From: Kudoa neothunni
Taxonomy: Eukaryota > Cnidaria
Direction of reading: 5' to 3'
DNA length: 64,000 bases
Assembly (NCBI GenBank): GCA_964304625.1
Contig: OZ199839.1
Coordinates: 4,030,001 to 4,094,000, forward strand
Shown: piece by piece, positions 10,239-24,511 of the stretch
Numbering within the stretch: position 1 is the first letter of the stretch
Layout: the number at the start of each line of letters is the position of its first letter
The notes under the pieces: model-generated
What the model was told of the DNA's origin: nothing
Database searches by the model: none
Seen by the model: only the letters and a program-made list of their open reading frames with translations
Position numbers and translations under genes: made by a program

Positions 10239-12831
10239 GAGCCTGTCATCGGACCCACCAACATAATTTGGATTTAGCATGAAGTGTTGAGCTCTTTCAC
10301 CTGGAATTGGATAAAATCATATATTAACTTCATGTTGACTTGATTTAAGGTAAATTGTGCATAAACCAATCACAGGTTGTGTTTCTTAAATCAAAAAAAG
10401 AGCATTGTAATCATTTTTCGAGAGTGATTCTATTGTAATACTTCATTAAATGATAGCTTCTAAACCAGCTTGGGGTCGCAAAATGTACATTATATTGCTC
10501 GGTGGATAATTATATGTTTATCATATCGGAAATTAACATGCGTCGTGGAATGCATCTGCGGTGTTTAAAAAATTGAAGCTTGAATTACGAGCTTCAATCT
10601 TAAAACATGCTATGATTAGGTCTGTTGACACATGCCATCACTCAGCATCAATACCATGAACGTAAAATTCTTGCTGAAGAAAATAACTTTTTATTTGTTT
10701 AACATCGATTAAAATGAATCTGGATAGTAAAAATATCACCTAGGGACTAATTTTGGAAATAAATCACTCCAATGAAATTTTATGTTTATACACACTTTAT
10801 ATAAAAATCATTTTTTATTCGGTTCGATTCGACTACATTCGGCAAATGCTTTACTAATAAGTTGTTATTATTACAACAATAATGCTCAGCTATATTTAGT
10901 TTCAACTGTATTTAACTACCTCAAGAGTGCTCATAAGTGTAGCGGTGGGTGGGTCTAAAATAGCCATAAAAATTTGTTTTATTAATCCATTCATGCTTAA
11001 ACTTTTTTGTTTGCAGTCTGAATATAATATATTACATAAAAATGTTAAGTTATTGTGAAGTATGAGCAACGCGAATAGAAACAATATTTGAAACTCCAAC
11101 GTGATACCAGTACTAATAATAATCCTAATCCCTGCCCGCGCTATCTATTAGCCATAACAGTTATAACCACGTAAAAATTCCACACTATCTTTAGAATGTA
11201 TTAAAAAGTTATCTTATAAGTGTAAATAATGGCTTGATCTAATCAATATGCTTACATCGATCAATTTTTTGGTACATGCCCGCCATTTTTAGTGTCAACT
11301 TCTTCTTCTCAAAACTATTCCATAACTAACAATATTGAAAGCTAAAGCTTTAAACAGAAGTACAATAGATTGGGTTTTAAATTATAAATTATTTTTAATG
11401 ATTAGATATATTATATAATTACAAACAATGGTTATAATTATTTATTAAATAGTGCACAACAGTAATCCCTATAAACTTTTTTACATTAATTTCCCAGCTT
11501 TTGAAATATATAAAGAAATATTTTTAAATTATTAAAATTTATGCCTTATCATGGCACTATTTCAAATTTTGTTAACACGGATTCTAATGTTATAATTAGG
11601 CTTTACTGTTTTCGACGTTCATTTTTAATCCAAGAATGCACAAAAAATCAAATAAAACAGGTTTCAAAATCCAAATCTGTTAAACAAATAATTAATTAAC
11701 TATTTAAATATAAGCTTGATAGCTTTCGTGAATGATCCGGTGACAGTTTCCCTCTATCTACAGTCAACATAAGATTTTGTTTTGAGAAATTTAGTTTAAA
11801 TGCTATCTAAAAAAGTGGAATTGATGTCAAATCTAAAGAAAATTTTGCAAGATTTAAAAATAATATTTTCATCTAAGCTCTCCAAATTAGTCAATATGGC
11901 AAAGAACTGTCAATTTTCGTGCGCTTTCTATCCCTTTCAATTAAAAATCCGCGAGCGAACATGACGGAAAAATAAACGTCGAAACTTTTATAAAAATTTT
12001 CCCATTAAAATCGACGAAAATCGACTTTAATCAAAAATAGTAATGCCTAGTTATAACTCACCAAAGTTATTTTTATTTTGTTTTTGTGCATTTAAAAGTT
12101 AAATGAACATTAGACACGCCTGAGTTAAAAGCGTGTATCGCCTTTAATTGTTTGAACGATGTTGGTGTACATATTGATTTATTAAACGGTTGATACACCT
12201 TTCAATCCCTCTATAAATTTTACTTTCACACAACGCTTAGTTAACTTAAAAAAATATTCCATAGTAATGAAACAAAGAAAGTGGCTGCAAACACGATAAA
12301 TAATATCACAGTGAATGTATTTATAACTATATTTATTTATTTCTGACTCACCTCTGTCATTCTTTGTGGAAAACAATGATTAAGTACGGTCAAAACTACA
12401 CTCACTAGGATATGTTTACCGTGCCATTATCTGTTTTCCAATCCAAATAAGAACGACGTGCCATATAGTGAGTATACCGTCCTACTTGAGAATAAAAACC
12501 AATATAACCTGAATATTTCAATAATTAGCGCTATCTTATTATTTTACGAATAACTTACTAAACATCAAATAATAACTTTAAAATATGTATTAAACAAAAA
12601 GCGAATATTTTTCTGCTCAACTATCAATAAATTAATTTCTAAAAAACGATGAACTAGTTTACTGAATGTCGATTGGAATTTAATTACGTGGACAAAAAAC
12701 CGGCGTGGGAGTCATTGTCTCAATTTAAGAAACGCGCTAAAATTAAATAACTCAACATTGAAAAAATTTCAGGTAACTAACAAAAGCAGCTTTCCAGCCG
12801 CATCAATAGCAGTAATAGTAGATTTATTAGG
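10239..12831. other. Non-coding spacer between the Hsp40 and PSMC1 genes
   Basis: No conserved coding block was seen. At about 11605-12040 there is sequence whose two ends (TTTTCGACGTTCATTTTT and AAAATCGACGAAAATCGAC) recur in inverted order at about 36975-37410, so it may be an old dispersed repeat. Confidence 0.4.
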
Positions 12832-14681
<1,850 letters not shown>

Positions 14682-14970
14682 TTTGTTCAGTCAACTCTTG
14701 CGCATACTAATGACGCAGACATTAATTTTAATTTAATACAGATGTATTTTTCCTATCTCACCTAGAAATATATTATTATTTAGTCCAAAGTTTAATTCTA
14801 CATGAACTAAAAGTTATATTTTTAGTTTATTTCAATTTAAATTGTTGGAAATATTTTTATATTAATGTCATAATTAATGTTATAATTAATTTTTGTAAGA
14901 TAAATAATATTTTCTATATTAGATAATGTAGAACTCATTAATGTAGAATAAAACTGATCTAACATTCAAT
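14682..14970. promoter_or_regulatory. Shared head-to-head upstream region of PSMC1 and ATP6AP1
   Basis: Only 289 bp separate the two divergent start codons, so promoters and 5' UTRs of both genes must lie here or overlap. The sequence is AT-rich; I could not identify a TATA box or initiator with confidence. Confidence 0.6.
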
Positions 14971-16670
14971 ATGCGTGCGCCGGCATTGTTGAGAAATCCA
15001 ATCATGACTTATTTTCTTGTTGTATGCTTTATGTTGGCAGGTGGGATGTTGTCTCCAACTTTGTGCAATGGTTTTGGGACGGTAATGATGTTCGGTAGTG
15101 ATGGGTAATTTAAAATGCGTTAAATTTATTGTTTTTGACTGATTATATAACTTGTTTTTTTCGATAACATTAATAATATATAGAACGAAAGCAATGACTT
15201 CTAATCCACCAAAGTCAGATGTGATATATATAGAAGTGAAAGATAATTTCAACGACGCCATCTCTAGGAGCAATTTCAAAGCTTACGATCAAGTGATCAT
15301 TATTCAAGCTAAAGGAGTATGTGGAATTGATTTTGATTGGATATACACCCAACCGATGTTAACAATTAGATGACTTTAAATGATATCCAATTGTCAAAAA
15401 ATAAGTACAAGTTTCTAGCGGAGAAAAGCGACCAAATGGATAAATTTTTGTGGTCGAACACCATTAATTTCGGCCCCAAAGAAGTTTTCGAAGCATTTAA
15501 ACCAGGTGTCGTTTTCAGCCCAAATACGGCGAAAGAAGGTATTTGTAACTATTGAATATTGACTAATGGTGTGTACTGTTTCAATCTAACATAGATTTAA
15601 CCAGTCTCTATGAATCAACCGATAAAGTTAAAGTCATCCGAGTGTATCTTACTCATAAAAAATAATATGCGTGGTTGATTGGTGCATAGGAAAACTGATG
15701 TCGATGGAACAATCCAAGCTATCTACGATCATTATTCCAAACAAAATATAAAGGCCCTTATTGTAGTCGTAGGTGATGTGTCAGAAACAGGACACTATTA
15801 CAAATACAGCTCGTTGTCATTGCGAAGCACCATCAATAAAATATTAAAAAAGTCTAATCAGTTTTCCGCCTACTATGTGGACAGTAAAAAATTTCTACCA
15901 TGTCGATCATTCCGGTATTGTCGATACTGGCACATTGGCCACTTTTGATCAATGCCTCATGTTTTTCTATTCAAAATTTATTCTTATTGCACACAACGAT
16001 TCCAACCACACTTGCTACCTTTCTTCGGTCCCAGTCAGTTTGACCGGGTCAGTTTGTGGTTCACTGTATGATCGATATTTTTTGTGAATGAGGAGTTGAT
16101 TTTCTACATAGATTGCAAGTCCATTTTGATAACGATAGTCGTTGCAGGGCACAAAATATTGTTTTTGAGTAATTTTTGATATTACTGTGAATTACTATTG
16201 TGAATTATTATCTTGGATTAGAATGAATTTCAGCAAGAAAAATCATGAGTGGAAATGCGATAAAGCCACGTTCAAATTCAACTATAAAGCCGAAAGGATT
16301 GTTGCTTCAACCAGTTGTCCAACCATTGAAGCTCCTTACACATTCTCCCGAACATGCTATCAAGATTCTTTCCAATTGGTTAGCAACAACGCCCGATTCA
16401 CAGCCATTGTCAACTATTTCCAAGTAATTAGGTGGATTGGATTGAATCGTGATTGATGACGGTTAGCTTCAAACTTCACCTGTTAAACATTCCAAATTCA
16501 ACACCGCTGTCGATTGTACCAGTATGTTCACAGTTGAAACATGGAATGGTTTACTGGTCACACTTATTATGGGACTGATTGTTGCTTGGGGACTATGTAC
16601 ACTTATCGGCATCAAAACCAATATCATCACCGAACAACCTTCTGAGATGATCGAACTGGGAAAAAACTAA
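14971..16670 (+). CDS. ATP6AP1: V-ATPase accessory subunit S1 / Ac45 (ATP6AP1)
   Basis: Nine exons close in frame to 424 residues: 14971-15104, 15184-15316, 15370-15538, 15595-15643, 15690-15812, 15862-16065, 16112-16168, 16222-16423 and 16467-16670. The N-terminus is a signal peptide (TYFLVVCFMLAGG). The lumenal part is divergent and rich in NXT sites, but retains a VSLTGS block and the sequence LQTSPVKHSKFNTAVDCTS, like the conserved end of Ac45. A single membrane helix follows (about 383-405, TWNGLLVTLIMG), then a short cytosolic tail. Ac45 is part of the V-ATPase V0 sector and guides pump assembly and trafficking. The junction 15812/15862 is the least certain because its donor is weak. 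A polyadenylation signal AATAAA lies at 16758-16763. The family call rests on the C-terminal third. Confidence 0.82.
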
Positions 16671-16923
16671 TTATTTTTCTATGTCAACTCTATCCTACTA
16701 TTCTTAACCGTTTTTATTGTTTTACTGCATTCTTTTTTTTTATTTATCTTCCTTTTAAATAAAACTCAACAGTGCTACTATTAATGTCTTGATTAAATTA
16801 CTTCTTGTTGCGTGTGTAGTTAACAGAGCGCTGTAAACGCTATTTAAGTGAGGGTGTAGTTCTAATTTTAGCCACTTATTTGTTGGGCATCATTATGTTC
16901 GAAAAAAAGACAAATAACTAAAT

Positions 16924-18574
16924 CTATATACATAATAAAGTTCTTATGTCTGTCTGTTCGTGTGTGTGTGTCAGTTTGCAGTAATACGCATGTGCCACGG
17001 AGAAATTTTCTTTAAATATAGCTGTAAGTTTATATTTGAATAGATAAAATCATTAATGAAAATCGATCATTCACTTAAAAGTATAAATATAGTCAATAGC
17101 ACAGTCCGAAGTAAGGAATTTTCTGGTTGTCCTCACAAATAGCAGATTAAAAACACCTGCATAATATTGATATTTGTTTACTTCTAATTGATAGCCAAAT
17201 AAAATAAACTTTTACTCATTATATAGAAAAAGAGTCTCTTAATTATGGTATAGAATGTTCTAAAAATTTTGCATATGCCTGTTCGGAGTACTTTTGAGAC
17301 AAATAAAACTATTAACGTCACATTACAAGAGTTGTCGCATTTCCATTAAAATTTGAAGCATAAACATAAACAAGTTATTTGGTATGTATTTTCTCTTTTC
17401 GAACGTTATGGATATAGTTAAGAAAAATAGACTATGATCATTTTAAATAAAACACATAATTTGAGATAACAAGTTGTTGCCACGTTGGAATAATTTGAGT
17501 CTCTATATGTATCCTAATTATTCCTTACCCCAGACCTTGAGGTTAATATTCAAATCAATATATTGTTTTCTCTAGGCTCGCATTAATTCATTATGATATA
17601 AAAGCTACAGAAAAATACAGTCCCTTCTCAATGGGTGCCATGTAAGTTAATAAGAAATTATTGGTCTATTCGATCTAACCGATATTTTCACAAATTTTTC
17701 GTTAATCTAAGAATAGTTCAATACAAAGAAAATTTTTTGGGGCAATCAAACAATACGTTAATTTGTAAAGGGTGCATCCCTCAAGAAAACCAGTTGATGT
17801 TTAAGCATTACTGCAATTTTTCAAACCAAAAACACCTTTACATTTTTGATTTAATCGTATTTTGTTAATTAAATGTGTATATTTTTGAACCAGTAAGTAT
17901 TCTTAATAAAAAGCAAGGTTGGATTTATTTATAAATAGGGAAATTTTGTTACAACAGTGAATACGTAAGTTACTGCTCACAGCTTTTCTAACCATCATTG
18001 GCATCATTATAAAATTTGCGATAAAAGGAGTAACAATTTACTATTTATATCTTGGAGGCATCTTAAGTTGATTTTATTTTTTTTTATCGTTTGTAGACTA
18101 ATAATAAATTTTATAATTAGGATTAATTTTCATCGCAAAATTTTGAAAAAAAACTGAAAGTCCTATTTAAGTCGCTTAATGACTTTGTTTTCATAAATAG
18201 CTGAACTTTAATCGCTAATTACATTTCTCTTAAAATTAAGGTCATCATAGTTTTTGGTCAATAATTTGTAAAATACAGTTAAAATTACCCATTAATTTTT
18301 CTCCATACCTCTATTTATATTTGAATGGAAGGTGTGCGCATAATTTTCGTTTATCTAAATCATCACATTGCAAAAATAATGACAAGCTTTATAATACATA
18401 AATTAAAATAGAAAAATAGAATTAAAAGTTAAAAATTTCCCATCACACTGTACCACGCAAAACTGGGCATTAGCGCTATTTACTTAAAAAATCAAAAAGG
18501 CTATAGTCTGCGCCAGGTGTTAACCTACTTGGCTGGGCAAGGAAAGCCTTCGCGAAGCGGGGCTTTTGCGCTAA
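16924..18574 (+). mobile_element. Helitron-like non-autonomous element
   Basis: The left end begins TCTATATACATAATAAAG and then TGTCTGTCTGTTCG, an opening often seen at arthropod Helitron 5' ends. It is preceded by A. The right end has a GC-rich hairpin (AAAGCC...GGCTTT around 18543-18566) followed by GCGCTAA and then T, matching the CTRR end and A/T insertion site. The hairpin is closer to the terminus than usual. There are no inverted repeats and no Rep/helicase protein, so it would be a 1.65-kb passenger derivative. A small frame at 17635 has no recognisable homology. Confidence 0.5.
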
Positions 18575-20092
18575 TATACGATAATGAGGTATTTCATAAT
18601 TAATAAAATTAGAAAATTTTATTGGATTTGCGGAATAAGTGAAAGGAGGGGAAGAATGGTTAAAATACGAACTTTGAATTAAGTGAAAAAATTTTGTTCT
18701 AAAAAAGAGCCATCAGATTTTAAAAAAGAATATTTACAATATTTTGAAGATCAAAATGCAACTTGATCTACGGGGTTTTGTGATAGTTCAACTGAGGGCC
18801 TCACGACGGAAGTGCTGGAATACATTGATACAGACAGATGGCGCGGATGTCTCTTCATCTGACAGAAAGTCGCGAGGTCAAGACTTCAAATTCTTACAGT
18901 GCCACAATATGACATTGCTTCTTGGTTGTGTAATTCTTATCAGAGATGGAACCTGTGGTTAGAATGCATACTCATTATTACGTGTGATATAACTAGTAAT
19001 AGTTCGGTACAATGGGGGATGGTCGGATTTTTATGCTTGGATCATGTGGGATCTAATTGATAGTAAAAATCAAGCAGGCCCCGTACAATCAACCTAATTA
19101 CAATCGTCGAAATTGAAGATTTAAGGTGGTAATCATTTTGAGACAGAGATGTTTAGTTGGTTAATTCCATACATTGATTAGCCTAGCTTAACATGGTGGG
19201 GGTAAGGTAAGTGATTATATTGGGGGCTCTTTGTGATGACCACAGCTTTCGTTGAGACTGCCTCATAAGGACATTACTCCACAAAACTAATAAGCGGTAC
19301 GAGGATTTTTTACTTTTGCGAACTACGAAAAAGAGGGCATTCACTTGAGCTAAGCATATAGTTTTATATGGGAAATTTTCAAAATTAATTTGACACCTTT
19401 TTCAAGTCGTTAACTCTGAAGAAAATATAATTTGGATGTAACATTGCTGAGTTTTTATCGAATGTATTTTGAACATTCGATATTAAATAAATTATTTACA
19501 TACATTCTTTCCATTTTTAATTGAAATAAATAAAGGTGACACTATTTAGTTAATACAAATCGATATTGGTAAAAATAGGTTTGAACAGACAATATTATTC
19601 AATAACTTAAGTTGAATTTTAAACTGGATTAAAAATTATGCATACAAAATGAAGTAAATTTATTCCCATCATAAAACATAAAAATGTTATATTAAAAATC
19701 TCCCCTGGAAATAATGATCATTTCTTAGTTTCTAATTTTTTCTTGATTACTTATGTCATCTTGTTTCTATTAATAAAATAATAACTTAAATTAAATGAAT
19801 ATCGATCAAATGCAAAGAAAGTAAAGCCAGGTGACATTCTGATCAGGCGCTGACCCAGAGTTTACTGAATTTTTACCAAAAAGTTCAAGAAAAAAGTAAA
19901 TAAGGGTTTTAGTTAATAGAAATTTTTTTAATTAGTTCTAAAAATTAATTCGAATAACGAGATTTTTAGATATATAGGATTATATCGTATTTATAAATTT
20001 AATCAAAAAGTTGTAGTACAACGTATTAAATTAATTCTAATAGGCATGTTATTAAATAAGCTGAATAAAATGAAGTAAATCATCCTTTATAC
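18575..20092. other. Non-coding DNA with a possible decayed SINE fragment
   Basis: A moderately GC-rich stretch at about 18745-19330 includes GATGTTTAGTTGGTTAAT, close to GATGTTTAGTGGGTTAGT in the SINE body at 23220. It may be an old relative of that SINE. A 72-residue frame there looks accidental. Nothing else was recognised. Confidence 0.3.
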
Positions 20093-20736
20093 CAGGGATT
20101 CTCATCCAGGCGTAATTTTTAAATGATAGGGCGTAAATTAAGTGATAACAAAATTGGATATGGACTATTTTTGCATAATGCGGTTTGTACGTACGTAAGG
20201 AATTCTAGAGAGTTATATTATTTAAGACTATTAAACTCAATAAACCCATTGGGGGCAGCCTTGGGCCTTGTGAGCCCATCTTTCTATTATTTATACAATA
20301 AATTTTGTAAATAAACTTGTTACATTTTATGTATTTTCATCGGAATTTTACCAACTTTTAAAAAAAAGTTTTACGTATCGACAAGAGTAATAAAATGAGT
20401 AAAAGTTCAGGGGAAAATACTCAAAATGTAACCAACTTAACAACAAAATAATATTAAAGTGGCGTGGGGAGCCTATGGTTGCCATCAAAGGGTTAAGATG
20501 TCGGCAGAAATGCTTAAAATATTTTTAGGAATCAATATTTAACAATTATTTATATAACTGTAAACAGCCTATTTCTTTCATGTCTCGTTTATTTTTTCGT
20601 GATGTAGCCTAATAGTATTTAAATAAATATACAACCATAAAATATATATGGATCTGGCTCCCAAATTAAAATGATAAATTTGGACTTTTCACCGGGCCGA
20701 AGGGGTAAATTTAATAAAAACAATTGAAAACCCATG
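20093..20736. mobile_element. Non-autonomous hAT-like element
   Basis: The left end CAGGGATTCTCA and the right end TTGAAAACCCATG form a loose inverted pair of hAT type. The flanks ctttatac (20085-20092) and ctttatat (20737-20744) are an 8-bp target duplication with one mismatch. The 644-bp interior lacks a transposase; the 63-residue frame at 20123 has no recognisable homology. Confidence 0.5.
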
Positions 20737-20964
20737 CTTTATATTATTTTATCTTGGCATTTTACAAAGTCACTCCAAAGCTGGAGAAAATTAATCATAT
20801 CTTTGAAGAATCTCTTGGTTTCCCCTTGTTTAACCAAACCGCACGAAATGTTATTTTTGTCAATAAATATATCATTGGAATCAATTAACATTGTATCTTC
20901 TTTATAAATATTTACGTTAAATTTCTTAGGTTAAATAAATTTTGGTACATCATTGTAATTAATA

Positions 20965-22755
20965 CAGCGGATGATGGATAATACGTATTCCCTTGGGGGC
21001 CGGAGAAAAAGCGCGAATTAGCCAGCAATGATGGTTAATACCAGGGCTGCCAGCGGGATTTTAGAAAAAACCCAAGGTCTAGAAAAACACTAGTCTCAAG
21101 TACAACAAAAAATAGAATCATATCTATTAAGGTTTTTAATCATCTTCCGAGTCTTCAAATACGTCTACAGATATTAAATTTAAATTTATCGTCGCATTAT
21201 TACAATTTATTGTTGCTAACACTCATTCAAACTTAATGTCTAGTATAGATCGATATGCTCACAATGGATTAATTAATTCATAGTTCAAGATATATTTTTG
21301 AAATAACGTTAAATTTTCTAATAACGTGCAACAATGATAATTGAACAGTTGTGCCCCGATAAACAATCTATTGTACTGTCGTTTCAATATCGTAAATGTT
21401 TAAAACCCTGCCACGATATAATCTGAGTAGGATACGTTATTAAAAAATATAAATATTAATGTCGCACATAATAAACTTTGTGTTATTATCCAATTTTTAC
21501 AGGTTTTCAATAAAAACCCAAGATTTTAAAGAAGAATGAAAAAAAACCCCAAGCAATGGACGCCCTGGTTAATACGCACTTTAATGCGCTTGCGTACATT
21601 CAAAATTCAATTATTTTTTGGATTATTATTGTAATAAATTTACTTTAGAGAACATAGGGTAGTTTTGTTCATTTCTTGCACTCCATGTATACGTTGTACA
21701 AATCGTTTTTCTACGTTTTAAGTGTATTTTTAGAAAATAAATAGAACAATTTTTTATTTTAAATCCCTTTATACATTTGAGACATTTAAATGGTTTTTGT
21801 GATTTAGATATCTCTTCATCAAACGTTTTCTAAATAGGATGTTACTAATGCATCTTGGATAACTGGAAAATTTAGTTATTTTTTTTCATCGTCTTTGTTT
21901 CGATATGTAATATTTTTAAATTGATACTTCAATAATGTTTTTTAGTGGTTGAAAATCGTCATGTTCAACCAAAAAGATTTCTTTTTCTACTTTTAATATT
22001 TCCTGCATAGAAAGTTGCGACAAAATTGGATGATGATTTGTCTCAGTTAAATTTCAACCTCGTCTCTGGTTTATAAATTTTTAGAGTTATTTTTAGGCGT
22101 ACATTCATCAAAGATTTTTGGATCATTATAACAGTTTAACCTACGCAGATTAAATTGTTCCTTAAAACTAATCATAGCTAACATCATAGACATTTTACAT
22201 AATTTTCTTTATAATTTCATTACATTTAAAAATAATTTCCGGTGTGTAATATCTTTGAAATTTCGACTTTATTCAAGTAATCCGTTAGCAGGTTTTTCGT
22301 CGGATTCATCGTTCATTCAGTTGTCTAATATTTACAGTTCAATTTTCATATAATTCCATGATTTTTAATTTCATGGATAGGTTATTATTTAAAATTAATA
22401 TGAATATAACAACATAATTTTTAATGGTGTGGCGTTAAGGTTTTTATATTAACTTCAAATATTTTATTCCTTTGTATTTTTTATTTATTATAAACATATC
22501 GTGAAGATTTATATCGATCATACATACAAATCAAAGAATATTCGTGCGTGATTTTAAAGCCAGTTTCAATGAAAAAGGTGCGTATTACCCAACAATGCGT
22601 GAAATTACAATATTTTATTGATTTTTTGTCTGAAAATTATTTTTCATTCATAATAACTCAACTAAATTAAGTTTGTAAATGTCAACTTAAGTAATGTGTT
22701 CAACAAGTAGTAAATTCTATATGAGAAAGCAAAAGTACGTATTAGCCATACTGCG
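20965..22755 (-). mobile_element. Decayed Tigger/pogo (Tc1/mariner) element relic
   Basis: On the minus strand around 22121-22176 the frame reads FKEQFNLRRLNCYND, close to FEERFNLRRLNFHGE of the Tigger at 43117. The right terminus AAGTACGTATTAGCC..ACTG and left motifs TGGATAATACGTATT and TGGTTAATACGCACT resemble the Tigger terminal repeat GGCTAATTCGCAC. The transposase is heavily decayed with no long frame left. A hAT element (21042-21567) sits inside the left end. The exact ends are uncertain because similar motifs occur twice at each side. Confidence 0.45.
21042..21567. mobile_element. Non-autonomous hAT-like element inserted in the Tigger relic
   Basis: The element starts CAGGGCTGCCAGCGGG and ends CAATGGACGCCCTG, with an exact 8-bp target duplication gttaatac at 21034-21041 and 21568-21575. 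Joining the flanks restores a Tigger-like terminal motif (ATGGTTAATACGCAC), which shows that this insertion is younger than its host. No transposase frame occurs in the 526 bp. Confidence 0.65.
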
Positions 22756-23219
22756 TATTATCCGTTTTATAATTATCTAAGTTAATTTAAATTTTTAAAA
22801 TAAAATTATTTTAGTCCAAATCTTAAAATATCGAATAAAAATTGGGAGTCAAAGTAGACCTCATTTTCCTCGGCAATTATAAAATCGAAATTATAGTAAA
22901 ACCCATATTAAACGTTTCTAATTTATACGACAAAAACTTTTAATAAATAATAAAATAATTGTCCGTAATGTTTTATAGCTTAATAATATTACATCTAATA
23001 TTTAGACAATAAATGATTCCAAATAAGAATATCAGAACATTAAGCTGACCAAGTTGTTAATCAAAAATTAGAAAATTGATATTTTCATTTATTATTATTT
23101 AGATTAAGTATTAAAGTCCATTTTTGAGTCAATTAACATATATTCGTATTATAGTCATATTTTTGTTAAATTTATACCAAAAACCTTCGTTTTCTCCTTA
23201 ATTCATAATTATATTTATG
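22756..23219. other. Non-coding DNA, nothing recognised
   Basis: AT-rich spacer between the Tigger relic and the SINE. Confidence 0.4.
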
Positions 23220-23930
23220 AGCCTGGACAATGTGGCATAGTGGAGTTAGGTCGAGATCGCATACCGTGAGGTTGCGAGCTCGAAGCCTAGTCCGGGCGTT
23301 CCTGTACTCCTAATCCGAAATTAAGTAGGAAGGTTGTAGTAATCGCAAGGATCTACGATTTATCGTTATGATCCCAAAGGACACTATTATTATGAACCAA
23401 CATTATCACACCCAAACAGCTGTGCGTGCTGATTTCCATCATCATTACTAATTCGTTATCATTATTCTAGGTAATACGACCAGGTTAGCTCCTATTCTAC
23501 TGATACGGTCTCTATCACTTCCATTTCAATTACATTGTTATTTATTATATTGGGTTTCTATCCTCGCGCGATACTAATAACCATGGTCTTGCTTGCAGCT
23601 GGGAGAGGAACCTGGCGGAAAGGTGGACTCAAGCGCTCATGAACGCCAGGGTGCAGGAACGAAATACAACCCAGTAGGGGGTTTCCGTAGAGCCGACGTC
23701 CGCATTCAGATGACTTTCCGATACTAATTCTGAGTTAGTCCAGGATATAGTTGGGATGGTGTTTGCTTCGAAGCGAGGATGTTTAGTGGGTTAGTATCCC
23801 ACACTACCGCATAAACATAAGTCGCCTTAATATGACACTGCGGTGCCTAAAGCGTAAATGGAGAAGGCCTAGCCAACCCCAACTTCACAACCTAACAAAT
23901 TGTGCCAGGAGTTTCACCTCGTAAAAAAAC
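23220..23930 (+). repeat. tRNA-headed SINE, copy 1 (long form)
   Basis: It starts AGCCTGGACAATGTGGCATAG. The first 85 bases carry a Pol III A box (TGGCATAGTGG) and a B-box-like GAGCTCGAAGCC. The long body matches the copy at 36148-36647 almost throughout, including GTTTCCGTAGAGCCGAC and AAATGGAGAAGGCCTA. Copy 1 holds about 210 bp (23366-23590) that copy 2 lacks. The flanks aattatatttatg and aattgtatttatatg suggest an imperfect target duplication. There is no coding capacity. Confidence 0.75.
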
Positions 23931-24511
23931 TAATTGTATTTATATGCGCCTTTTTTGATATAAACTTTAGAGAGCTTAAGAATTGTTATCTGAATAAATT
24001 ATAGAAAATCTACCTACCTCTCCCAAATTATTTCTGCTTACTTTATTCTTAATTTTTGCATTCATGTAATGATAAAAGTATTTCAACACATTTTAAACAA
24101 GAACTTTAAGATGGCTCCGATACCTTCATTTTTGAAAATTCGAAGAATCTGTAATTAGATTTAAATGAAGCTCATTTGTCTACTGTATGGAGTAAATATT
24201 AGAATACTTACTTTTGTTACACAATGTCAAAACTTTACAGAATTTACATAATCATACAGAAAAAATAAACACCGACAGGACCTTTGAGAATGCGCTTCAG
24301 CTAGTTTAAAAGAGATTCGTTTATTTCTAAAACATAAATGTAATATGGACTGAAAGCTCTGAGTTTAAAAGAAATTGACTAATTTTTTCTACTCGAATCT
24401 CAGTTAATTTTATCCAAGTAGGCCAGCTAACAGTGGTTTTACGAAAACAAAAAAATTAGCCGGCGATTAAAAACGATAAAACCAAATAAACTCGCGCAAT
24501 ACATTATAATA
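23931..24511. other. Upstream region of the V-ATPase F gene
   Basis: No gene or repeat was recognised. It should contain the promoter of the V-ATPase F gene, but no clear motif was seen. Confidence 0.4.

Noticed and set aside
18744-18962. 72-codon frame in a GC-richer patch
   Set aside because: No conserved motif; the patch resembles decayed SINE body instead.
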